Under the pieces are notes generated by a model. The model worked only from the letters and a program-made list of their open reading frames with translations. It was not told where the DNA came from and ran no database searches. Shown here one piece after another: positions 8,272-14,787 of a stretch of 14,787 nt of DNA. Both the position numbers and the translations under genes were made by a program. Positions within the stretch are counted from its first letter, which is position 1. Each line of letters begins with the position of its first letter. The DNA is from Acetofilamentum sp. (GTDB lineage: Bacteria; Bacteroidota; Bacteroidia; Bacteroidales; DTU049): assembly GCA_020720525.1 (NCBI GenBank), contig DYON01000038.1:1-14787 (forward strand). Direction: 5' to 3'.

Positions 8272-10770
8272 ATGAACAATATCCTTTTCAATATCGATGA
8301 AATTGTTAGTGTATGTCATGCAACTGTTTTGCAGCAAAGCAGCGAGTCGGTTTTTGTTTCCGATATTCTCACCGATAGTAGGCATGCAACGATAGGAAGC
8401 AACAGCCTATTTGTTGCACTAAAAGGAAGAAAACACAACGGTCATCAATATATTGAGGAAGCATACAGCAAAGGCATTAAAGCATTTTTGATTTCAGAAG
8501 ATTCAATAGCTATTTCAGCTAACGACATCGTTGTTTTAAAGGTATCGGATACGATGCTTGCACTTCAGCAACTTGCAGCGGCTCATCGTTCAAAATTTAA
8601 CATTCCAACAATTGCAATCACTGGAAGCAACGGGAAAACAGTAGTAAAAGAGTGGCTTTTTCAACTTCTTTCGCCCGATTTTAGCATTATTCGAAGCCCA
8701 AAGAGTTACAACAGTCAAGTTGGTGTTCCACTCTCGGTTTGTAAATTAAGAAGCGAGCATCAGATGGCCATTTTCGAAGCTGGAATATCGCAAACAGGCG
8801 AAATGATTAAACTCGAAAAAGTCATACAGCCAACTGCAGGAATCTTCACCAATATTGGAACTGCCCACGATGAAAATTTCATCAATCACAGTCAGAAAAC
8901 TGCCGAAAAGCTTCAACTTTTTGTCAATTGTAAAAAGCTGGTTTATTGCTCCGACTATTACGATATTGCCGAAAAGCTTATCAGCAGCGGTCTCAACAAA
9001 AAAATCGAATTATTTTCGTGGGGAAGCAAAGAAGGTTCTTTACTTCAAATCAAAAAAAGCGAAAGTACCGAAAACAGTACTGTCATTTCTGCAATTTTCA
9101 ATAGTAAGCATATTTCCGTCACCATACCATTTATCGACAAAGCATCTATCGAAAATGCAACCCATTGTTGGGCTTTTATGCTTATGGAAGGCTACGACAA
9201 CAATGTTGTTGACCAACGGCTTCAAAAGCTCAATTCTATCGAAATGCGCCTCGAAGTGAAAGAGGGAATCAACGGTTGCACCATCATCAACGATAGCTAC
9301 AATTCCGATATCAACTCACTTTCTATCGCAATTGACTTTCTTGAGAAAAACAAAGAATATAGGCAAAAAACGCTTGTGCTTTCCGATATACTTCAGTCGG
9401 GCAAACAAAATGAAACACTGGTAAAAGAAATTGCGTCGCTGATTGAGCGTAGAGGTATTGATCGTTTTATTGGAATTGGACCAGTGCTTGCAGCCAACAA
9501 AAAATATTTTTCCGATGAAGCGAGCTTTTACGCCAATACCGATTCGTTTTTGCGCGAATATGACCTTGTGAATTTTCGCAACGAAATGATTTTGCTCAAA
9601 GGAGCAAGGCAATTTGGCTTTGAAAGAATTGGTGCATTGCTCGAGTCCAAGGCACACGAAACCATTCTTTCTACCGATTTGAATGCGCTCACACACAACA
9701 TCAACTTTTTTAAATCGAAGCTTCCGTCCAAAACCCGAATGATGGCAATGGTAAAAGCTTTTGCTTACGGCAGTGGCTCTATCGAAATTGCTCGTCATCT
9801 CGAATATCACAGACTCGATTATCTTGCAGTTGCCTATACAGACGAAGGTGTAACTCTTCGCAAAGCTGGAATTACAACTCCTATCATGGTAATGAGCCCC
9901 GAAGACAGCAATCATTATTTTTTGTTTCGCTACAATCTGGAGCCAGAAATTTTTAGTCTTTCGTCGTTGCAAAAGATTTTTGTTAGCACCAAAGAATTCG
10001 AGGAAATTATTGATTTACCGATAAAAATTCACATCAAATTCGACTCGGGGATGCACAGACTGGGCTTTGCCGAGACCGATATTGAAGAGCTATCCAATAT
10101 GCTCGTCGAAAACAAAAAATATATTCAAGTAGCTTCTGCTTTCAGTCATTTTTCGGCTTCCGACGAAACAGAGCACAATCTTTTCACGCTCGAACAGCTC
10201 GATTCGTTTAACGTGATGGCCGACAAACTTGAAAAAAAACTTGATAAAAAATTTCTCCGTCACATAGCCAACTCAGCCGGAGCATTACGCTTTCCCGATG
10301 CGCATCTCGATATGGTTCGTGTTGGAATTGGATTGTATGGAATTGACCCCTCGGGCAACTATTCTCACGATTTAAAGCCAGTTGTAACCCTTAAAACAAG
10401 AGTACTTCAAATCAAAGAAATTGCACCAGGTGAATCAATAGGTTATTCGCGCAAAGCAATTTCGGAAAACACTCGTACCACAGCAACATTGGCCATAGGC
10501 TATGCCGATGGGTTGCATTGGGTTATGGGCAATGGGAATTGGAAAGTATGCATCAATGGACATTTGGTGCCATTGATTGGAAATATCTGCATGGATATGT
10601 GCATGGTCGATATCACTGGGATTGACAACATTTCGGAAGGCGACGAAGTTGAAATCTTTGGAACTAATTGTTTGCTTCAGGATTATGCAAAAGCTATGGG
10701 AACCATTGCCTACGAGGCTTTAACCTCCGTTTCGAGCAGAGTGAAACGAGTTTATATTCAACAAGACTAA
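8272..10770 (+). CDS. murF-alr: Bifunctional MurF ligase / alanine racemase
   Basis: This 832-residue cytoplasmic fusion joins two steps of peptidoglycan precursor synthesis. Residues 1 to about 458 are MurF, which uses ATP to add D-Ala-D-Ala to UDP-MurNAc-tripeptide: substrate-domain motif TDSR (34-37), P-loop TGSNGKT with K122, FEAGISQTGE (168-177), NIGTAHDENF (194-203) and NDSYNSD (340-346). Residues from about 463 are alanine racemase: PLP-binding K495 in MVKAFAYGSG, DSGMHRLGF (591-599), VGIGLYG, catalytic Y725 in SIGYSRK, AIGYADG and the GNICMDM segment. The racemase converts L-Ala to D-Ala, which Ddl (not in the window) dimerises for the MurF half. The fusion is known in Bacteroidetes. 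The PLP-lysine motif differs from the common KANAYGHG at two positions, probably a clade feature. All key residues seen are present in both halves, so both should be active. It lies 5 bp behind pdxA. Confidence 0.95.
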   Translation: MNNILFNIDEIVSVCHATVLQQSSESVFVSDILTDSRHATIGSNSLFVALKGRKHNGHQYIEEAYSKGIKAFLISEDSIAISANDIVVLKVSDTMLALQQLAAAHRSKFNIPTIAITGSNGKTVVKEWLFQLLSPDFSIIRSPKSYNSQVGVPLSVCKLRSEHQMAIFEAGISQTGEMIKLEKVIQPTAGIFTNIGTAHDENFINHSQKTAEKLQLFVNCKKLVYCSDYYDIAEKLISSGLNKKIELFSWGSKEGSLLQIKKSESTENSTVISAIFNSKHISVTIPFIDKASIENATHCWAFMLMEGYDNNVVDQRLQKLNSIEMRLEVKEGINGCTIINDSYNSDINSLSIAIDFLEKNKEYRQKTLVLSDILQSGKQNETLVKEIASLIERRGIDRFIGIGPVLAANKKYFSDEASFYANTDSFLREYDLVNFRNEMILLKGARQFGFERIGALLESKAHETILSTDLNALTHNINFFKSKLPSKTRMMAMVKAFAYGSGSIEIARHLEYHRLDYLAVAYTDEGVTLRKAGITTPIMVMSPEDSNHYFLFRYNLEPEIFSLSSLQKIFVSTKEFEEIIDLPIKIHIKFDSGMHRLGFAETDIEELSNMLVENKKYIQVASAFSHFSASDETEHNLFTLEQLDSFNVMADKLEKKLDKKFLRHIANSAGALRFPDAHLDMVRVGIGLYGIDPSGNYSHDLKPVVTLKTRVLQIKEIAPGESIGYSRKAISENTRTTATLAIGYADGLHWVMGNGNWKVCINGHLVPLIGNICMDMCMVDITGIDNISEGDEVEIFGTNCLLQDYAKAMGTIAYEALTSVSSRVKRVYIQQD

Positions 10771-10780
10771 TTGATAGGTC

Positions 10781-10807
10781 AAAAAAAACCCGCTCGAAAG
10801 CGGGTTT
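10781..10807 (-). terminator. Intrinsic terminator between convergent transcripts
   Basis: AAACCCGCT and AGCGGGTTT (10786-10794 and 10799-10807) form a perfect 9-bp stem around a CGAA loop. Read on the minus strand the stem is followed by an eight-base T run including the stem end, giving a strong terminator for the DUF1573 gene, which stops 6 bp away. On the plus strand only three T follow, so it is a weaker stop for pdxA-murF/alr, but it probably serves both. Confidence 0.9.
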
Positions 10808-10813
10808 CAGTAA

Positions 10814-11896
10814 CTATTCAATATCGCCCTGAACATGCAGTACAATTACTGCTTTGTCGGGGTCGTTGGTTATAACAGTAACTGTTTTGTGCTGATTTCC
10901 TTTGCGACCAGCAGTATTGAAAACAATTTTAATTTCGCTTGCTTCGCCTTTTTTTAGTTCTGTTTTAACAGGATCGGTAGCAGTGCAGCCACAACTAGCT
11001 TTTGTTTTCAGAATTTTCAAGTTCGATTTTCCAGTGTTGCTAAATTTAAAACTATATTCAACATTGGCTCCCGAAGTAACTTTTCCAAAATCGTACGATT
11101 CATTTTCAAACAAAATATGAGGGGCTTTTTTAATTTGTTTTTCGTTCATCCATGCAAAATCTTGAACTATGTTGGCACTCACATAAAGCAATTTTTCTGG
11201 CTGATCGCTGTCGTCGGTTGTTAGAAAAAACTTGTCGAAAACATAGCCATAATCGGCACGTACTTTTGCATCGTAAGTAATAATGATGTAGCTTTCCATA
11301 TCGGGCTGCATCACTGCGTCGTGAATTTCGGCTTTCATAAAAGCTGGCAACTCGTTGAATTTAATATTGATGGCTTTGCTACCATTGTTGTACAACTTGA
11401 AAGTATCGGTTTTTACTTCGGTATCTTTCATGTCTTGCAATGCAAGATGATTGGTTTTGAAGTAAAGATTTCCAATTTTGTTTGGATAGTTGTCGGCTTT
11501 GCTTTTTGGCTTAGCTGCAACTTCGCCTTTAATGCTTAATACAATTGTTGCATTATCGGGATCGTTGGTAGTAATAGTTATTGCCTTATTAAAGGCTCCA
11601 GGTCGCCCAGCAGGATTGTATGTAGCTTCAATTTTACCACTTCCCCCTGGAGGAATAGGCTCTTTGGTATAGTCGGAAGCAGTACAACCACAACTTGGTC
11701 TAACTGCTGTAATCAACAATGTATCGTTCCCAATATTGGTGAATGTAAAAACACCCTTTTGGGGTCCGTCCTGTTCCTTGATACTTCCAAAGTCGTAAAC
11801 CTTGGTTTGAAACTGAATGGTTGGCTTTGTCTGTGCAAAAGTCAACACTGACATTACCATCAAAACGGTAGTAATAATCAATGTACGTGTTTTCAT
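10814..11896 (-). CDS. Secreted protein with two DUF1573 domains
   Basis: This 360-residue protein has a signal peptide (residues 1-22, ending TFAQ). Two DUF1573 domains lie at about 26-126 and 258-360. Each has a YDFG start (34-37 and 268-271), an SCGCT motif (68-72 and 301-305) and a TTNDPD or ITNDPD end segment. The region between them (140-250) is a more diverged beta-rich stretch with no SCGC, perhaps a third, degenerate domain. DUF1573 domains are Ig-like folds, common in exported Bacteroidetes proteins and without a settled function; the paired cysteines could form a disulfide or bind metal. No lipobox follows the signal peptide, so it is predicted to be periplasmic or released. It lies 33 bp after mpl but has its own promoter-like box and a clear Shine-Dalgarno sequence, so it is probably expressed partly independently. 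Confidence 0.88.
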   Translation of the reverse strand: MKTRTLIITTVLMVMSVLTFAQTKPTIQFQTKVYDFGSIKEQDGPQKGVFTFTNIGNDTLLITAVRPSCGCTASDYTKEPIPPGGSGKIEATYNPAGRPGAFNKAITITTNDPDNATIVLSIKGEVAAKPKSKADNYPNKIGNLYFKTNHLALQDMKDTEVKTDTFKLYNNGSKAINIKFNELPAFMKAEIHDAVMQPDMESYIIITYDAKVRADYGYVFDKFFLTTDDSDQPEKLLYVSANIVQDFAWMNEKQIKKAPHILFENESYDFGKVTSGANVEYSFKFSNTGKSNLKILKTKASCGCTATDPVKTELKKGEASEIKIVFNTAGRKGNQHKTVTVITNDPDKAVIVLHVQGDIE

Positions 11897-11904
11897 GTTT
11901 TGTT

Positions 11905-11910
11905 CTCCTT
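11905..11910 (-). promoter_or_regulatory. Shine-Dalgarno sequence of the DUF1573 gene
   Basis: AAGGAG on the minus strand lies 8 bases before the ATG at 11896. Bacteroidetes genes usually lack such a site, and the other starts checked in this window do, so this one stands out. Confidence 0.7.
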
Positions 11911-11924
11911 TTTTTATTATTTCA

Positions 11925-11954
11925 CAAAGTTAACGATTATATCCCAAACTCAAA
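11925..11954 (-). promoter_or_regulatory. Promoter of the DUF1573 gene, overlapping the mpl stop codon
   Basis: On the minus strand TTTG (11954-11951), 18 bases, then TAACTTTG (11932-11925) match both the -33 and -7 Bacteroidetes elements. The -7 box shares its first bases with the TAA stop codon of mpl. Transcription would start near 11918, giving a leader of about 20 bases that contains the Shine-Dalgarno sequence. Confidence 0.6.
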
Positions 11955-13294
11955 ATTATTTTTTCAAAATTAATGTTGTCAAAATTGCCGGAACTCATCA
12001 TTAGAAGTGTAGATGGCACCTTAAAATGCTTTTTGGAAAACGCCATCAATTCGTCTGGTGTACTCAAAACAGCAATATCGGAACGGTTGAAGGCATGGTG
12101 TATTTCTTTTTCGGTAAAGGGCTCCAAATTTTTCAGTTTGAATGCGTGTGGCGAAAAATATACCGCTGCATAGTTGGCCAAATTGAGCGAATTGGAATAC
12201 TGTGCCAAAAATGCAGGATTCATGCTGCTGAAAGTATGCAATTCGAATATTGCAATCAAATTATCGTCTGGATATCGTGCTCGAACAGCATCAACAGTAG
12301 CATTTAGCTTGCTTGGTGCATGAGCAAAATCGCGAAAAACACGAAGGGCATTGCTTTCATGAACCAGCTCCAATCGTTTGGCTGCTCCGTGAAAACCAGA
12401 TATTGATGCAAAAAACGATTCATCCGAGATTCCAAGCAAATGGCACACATGATGAGCAGCCGACATATTCAGCATGTTGTGACGCCCAAAAACTTGAATC
12501 GGAACAGGGGTATTGCCAAATAAAACACTTACAGCATTGTTTTTTTGAATAAAAGGCATTTCTGCATAAGCAACAAGTGTTGCACTGCCCGAATAATCAT
12601 TTATTATTTTTTTGAGTTGCTCGTCGGTCGAGCAATAAATAATAGAGCCGTCGGCAGGAACCATCTCGGCAAATACCCGAAAAGCATTTAAGTAATCGTC
12701 GAACTGCGGATAAACATTAATATGATCCCATTCAACTCCGCTTATAACTGCAATATCGGCACGATAAGCATGGAATTTTGGACGCGAATCTATGCAGCTC
12801 GACAAATATTCATCTCCTTCAATCACAATAATATCGGTTTTCTCCGACAGCGATACCATTACATCGAAGCCACGAATTGTAGAACCCACCAAATAATCGA
12901 ACGACAAGCCACATTCTTTGAGCACGTGCATAATCATTGAAGTGATGGTTGTTTTGCCATGCGACCCACCAATTACAACCCGTTTTTTGTTTTTGCTTTG
13001 TTGATAAACAAATTCGGGGAACGATAATATTTTAAGACTAAGTTGTTGAGCACGAATCAATTCGGGATTGTCTTTTTTTGCGTGCATGCCAAGAATAATC
13101 AAATCGATATTGTCGGTAATTCGGTCTGGATTCCAAAAATAATTTTCGTCTATAAGACGAAATTTTTTTAAATTCGACAAGGCTGGGTCGAAAATTTCAT
13201 CGTCGGAGCCGCTTACCACATTTCCGTTTTGGCTAAGCGCAATAGCAAGCTGATGCATGGCGGCACCCCCGATGGCAATAAGATGAATTCGCAT
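11930..13294 (-). CDS. mpl: Mpl-type muropeptide ligase (UDP-MurNAc:tripeptide ligase)
   Basis: This 454-residue cytoplasmic Mur ligase is best placed in the Mpl family, which attaches the recycled tripeptide L-Ala-D-Glu-meso-DAP to UDP-MurNAc. The N-terminal MRIHLIAIGGAAMHQLA parallels E. coli Mpl (MRIHILGICGTFMGGLA). The P-loop is GGSHGKTT with K114. IEGDEY (158-163), a GVEWDH segment (186-191), GRHNMLN (270-276), AKRLEL (305-310) and DFAHAPSK (322-329) follow the family order. The C-terminal LLMMSSGNFDNI parallels the LVMSNGGFGGI of Mpl. Differences from the E. coli form include HAPSK for HHPTA and ELHTFSS for EPRSNT, which may be the Bacteroidetes version. MurC is the alternative, but the start and end motifs favour Mpl. 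The ATG lies 5 bp after the zinc-ribbon gene, so the two are co-transcribed. Confidence 0.88.
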   Translation of the reverse strand: MRIHLIAIGGAAMHQLAIALSQNGNVVSGSDDEIFDPALSNLKKFRLIDENYFWNPDRITDNIDLIILGMHAKKDNPELIRAQQLSLKILSFPEFVYQQSKNKKRVVIGGSHGKTTITSMIMHVLKECGLSFDYLVGSTIRGFDVMVSLSEKTDIIVIEGDEYLSSCIDSRPKFHAYRADIAVISGVEWDHINVYPQFDDYLNAFRVFAEMVPADGSIIYCSTDEQLKKIINDYSGSATLVAYAEMPFIQKNNAVSVLFGNTPVPIQVFGRHNMLNMSAAHHVCHLLGISDESFFASISGFHGAAKRLELVHESNALRVFRDFAHAPSKLNATVDAVRARYPDDNLIAIFELHTFSSMNPAFLAQYSNSLNLANYAAVYFSPHAFKLKNLEPFTEKEIHHAFNRSDIAVLSTPDELMAFSKKHFKVPSTLLMMSSGNFDNINFEKIILSLGYNR

Positions 13295-13299
13295 AAGCT

Positions 13300-13665
13300 C
13301 TATTTCTCCAGCATTCGTTTATCGATAACTAGAAAATAGTAACCGTCTTCGAGCGGCAAGTACCCTTGGTCGTAAACAAAGTAGTAGGTTGTTCCTTTTT
13401 GTGTGGTGTAGCTGTGTGTGATATATTTAAAGGAAAAGCCTTTGGCAAGCATTGTGTCTTTATGCGCTTTGTTTTTTCCATCTGGGTTGAGCCCCTCCAA
13501 AATGCGCCTGTTTTTGCGCAATTGGTTGTTGATATTCCGCACCAAATTGTGCGAGCTGCCGTTTAGGCGGTTGTTGTAAGTGTTGCGGCATTGGTCGCTA
13601 CAGAACTTTTTGTCGGCTCTACCGAGTAATGGTTCTTCACATTCCAGACAAAATTTGTCACTCAT
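13300..13665 (-). CDS. Small zinc-ribbon protein of unknown function
   Basis: This 121-residue protein has no signal peptide or membrane segment and is probably cytoplasmic. Its N-terminus holds a four-cysteine zinc-binding pattern: C6 and C9 (CLEC), then C22 and C26 (CSDQC). A basic stretch rich in Asn and Arg follows (about 27-55), which could contact nucleic acid. The last 50 residues (about 72-118) form a compact, aromatic-rich segment with many tyrosines and the motif LPLEDGYYFLVID. I recognise no named family. It is the first gene of the minus-strand unit and sits 5 bp before mpl, so it is made together with a wall-recycling enzyme. That is context, not proof of shared function. Confidence 0.85.
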   Translation of the reverse strand: MSDKFCLECEEPLLGRADKKFCSDQCRNTYNNRLNGSSHNLVRNINNQLRKNRRILEGLNPDGKNKAHKDTMLAKGFSFKYITHSYTTQKGTTYYFVYDQGYLPLEDGYYFLVIDKRMLEK

Positions 13666-13681
13666 GGCTTGTTTTTGGCGA

Positions 13682-13689
13682 TAAATATA
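13682..13689 (-). promoter_or_regulatory. Possible -7 box for the zinc-ribbon/mpl unit
   Basis: TATATTTA on the minus strand matches TAnnTTTG at all but the last base and lies 16 bp before the ATG at 13665. The -33 position would fall inside the T run of the preceding terminator and cannot be judged. Confidence 0.3.
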
Positions 13690-13697
13690 TGAATTTT

Positions 13698-13739
13698 AAA
13701 AAAAAAGACCGCTTTTTTAAAAAAAACAGTCTTTTTTTT
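13698..13739 (-). terminator. Intrinsic terminator after the PKD/CHU_C gene
   Basis: On the minus strand an A-rich arm ending in GACTG pairs with CGGTC followed by a long T run; the stem includes one T-G wobble and A-T pairs at its base. The loop is itself a T8-A6 stretch that may fold further. It begins 16 bp after the stop codon at 13756. Confidence 0.75.
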
Positions 13740-13755
13740 ATGTAACAGAGTCCTA

Positions 13756-14787
13756 CTACTTTCTCATAATGGTAAGTGTCCCTTGATATTCGTTCTGCAA
13801 CTCAACACCATAAATAAATATATAGTAGTAAGTTCCGTCGGACAAGTCGCCACCATCCCAATCGTTTTGGTAATTGATGGCTTCGAAAACTTTTTTGCCC
13901 CATCGATTGAAAACAACCAATTCATTTGGAATTCTTTCAGCATTTAATATTTTAAACGCATCGTTTTGTCCATTTCCATCGGGAGTAATAATGTTGTAAA
14001 AAGATGGATCTGCAATAACTTCCACATTTATATAAGCAGTATCGGTGCAACCGTTGGCTGAAGTAACAATTAACATAACAACAAAATGACCATCGGTAGA
14101 AAATACGTGTGAAACAGTTGGAGGAAGTATCGAGGTGTTATTAAATGCTGAGCCTGGATCTCCGAAATCCCAAAGCCAATCGCTCACGCCCATCGAATTA
14201 CTGTTAAAAGTGACTTCTGGGACCATGATAGAAGTTGTTAATGGGTCGCCAGAGATGTTGGCAATTGGTTGTTCGTAAACTTCGATATAGTTGGTATAGG
14301 TAAGAGTGTCGTTGCATCCTTCGGGAGTTTCAACTGCAAGAGTAACATCGTATAATCCAGGTGTAGTATAGGTGTGAGATGGATTTTGAATAGAGGAATT
14401 TGAACCATCGCCCAAAGTCCAATTCCAAATTGTTCCGCTTGGATTTGATAAATCGGTAAAGTTCGCTGTATGAGGATTACATCCGTTAATATCGTCGGCA
14501 ACAAAGGCTGCAACTGGTGTTGGATTTACAACCACAGAATCGTAAGTAGTTGGGCTCACACAACCACTATCGGTTACTTCGAGACTAACAAACATAGTTC
14601 CGCCAACTGGCCACGAAATGTTGTAAGGTCCTGCGCCACTTCCACTCAAAACACTTCCACCACTAAAAAGCCAGTTGAATGTGGACGCAGAAGAACCAGT
14701 ACCTGTGTAGTTGATTGTTGAAAATAAATCGCTACAAATAGGCGAAATGACATTGAAATCGGAAGTAGGAATGGGTTTTACATCGAT
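13756..14787 (-). CDS. PKD-repeat surface protein with type B T9SS C-terminal domain (N-terminus beyond the window)
   Basis: The frame is open from the right edge to a stop at 13756, giving the last 343 residues of a larger protein. In visible-residue numbering, three PKD/Ig-like repeats lie at about 7-88, 90-172 and 173-259. The second and third carry PKD marks such as WNWTLGDG, SHTYTTPGLYDV, WLWDFGD and HVFSTDGHF. The final 82 residues are a type B T9SS sorting domain (CHU_C, 'gliding motility-associated C-terminal domain'): ITPDGNGQNDAF, VVFNRWGKKVFE, WDGGDLSDGTYYY and YQGTLTIMR. The domain directs export across the outer membrane by the type IX system. Such proteins are often long adhesins; the N-terminal part needed to judge that is missing. 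A TTG at 14649 could be taken as a start, but a PKD repeat continues upstream of it to the edge, so it is internal. Confidence 0.93.
   Translation of the reverse strand: MDVKPIPTSDFNVISPICSDLFSTINYTGTGSSASTFNWLFSGGSVLSGSGAGPYNISWPVGGTMFVSLEVTDSGCVSPTTYDSVVVNPTPVAAFVADDINGCNPHTANFTDLSNPSGTIWNWTLGDGSNSSIQNPSHTYTTPGLYDVTLAVETPEGCNDTLTYTNYIEVYEQPIANISGDPLTTSIMVPEVTFNSNSMGVSDWLWDFGDPGSAFNNTSILPPTVSHVFSTDGHFVVMLIVTSANGCTDTAYINVEVIADPSFYNIITPDGNGQNDAFKILNAERIPNELVVFNRWGKKVFEAINYQNDWDGGDLSDGTYYYIFIYGVELQNEYQGTLTIMRK

Noticed and set aside
9316..9972. Minus-strand open frame of 218 codons inside murF-alr
   Set aside because: It is antisense to the conserved MurF-Alr junction, shows no domain, and has an unlikely Cys/Lys/Phe-rich composition.
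11930..13294. MurC instead of Mpl
   Set aside because: The start (MRIHLIAIGG) and end (LLMMSSGNFDNI) follow Mpl. The gene is also not in a division/cell-wall cluster, where murC usually lies.
14647..14649. TTG as the start of the PKD/CHU_C gene
   Set aside because: The frame stays open to the window edge and the upstream residues complete a PKD repeat, so the gene simply continues outside.

Overview
The window looks like ordinary chromosome from a low-GC Bacteroidota species, probably Bacteroidales-like. Four things point there: two secreted proteins with C-terminal regions typical of the type IX secretion system (T9SS; one type B/CHU_C-like, one divergent type A-like); a MurF-alanine racemase fusion; a very large secreted alpha-2-macroglobulin; and promoter-like boxes matching the Bacteroidetes -7 consensus TAnnTTTG. 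No rRNA, tRNA, transposase, integrase, phage gene or CRISPR array was seen.

Layout. Bases 1-4333 (minus) hold the N-terminal 1444 codons of an alpha-2-macroglobulin that runs off the left edge. Bases 4334-4531 hold a terminator and the upstream region of that gene. Bases 4532-6406 (minus) encode a secreted seven-repeat propeller protein. It diverges from mntP (6490-7050, plus), a manganese exporter whose likely promoter abuts its GTG start. The 187-bp gap after mntP carries a compact tandem repeat (7081-7144) and a promoter-like box for the next unit. That unit is pdxA (7238-8266) followed 5 bp later by a murF-alr fusion (8272-10770), both plus strand. A hairpin at 10781-10807 separates it from a converging minus-strand block: a small zinc-ribbon protein (13300-13665), mpl (11930-13294) and a secreted double-DUF1573 protein (10814-11896) with its own promoter and Shine-Dalgarno sequence. 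The right end (13756-14787, minus) is the C-terminus of a large PKD-repeat protein with a type B T9SS sorting domain.

How the genes fit together. Peptidoglycan metabolism dominates the centre. The MurF half adds D-Ala-D-Ala to the UDP-MurNAc-tripeptide, the Alr half makes D-alanine, PdxA supplies a precursor of the PLP cofactor that Alr needs, and Mpl re-uses tripeptide released from old wall. The flanking genes act at or outside the envelope: proteinase-trap-like macroglobulin, secreted propeller, PKD adhesin-like protein and DUF1573 protein. I found no convincing undescribed system. The points most worth a second look are the 8/16-bp tandem repeat, the apparently near-leaderless mntP start, the PLP-maker/PLP-user operon, the stand-alone secreted propeller, the zinc-ribbon gene coupled to mpl, and the bait-like insert in the macroglobulin.
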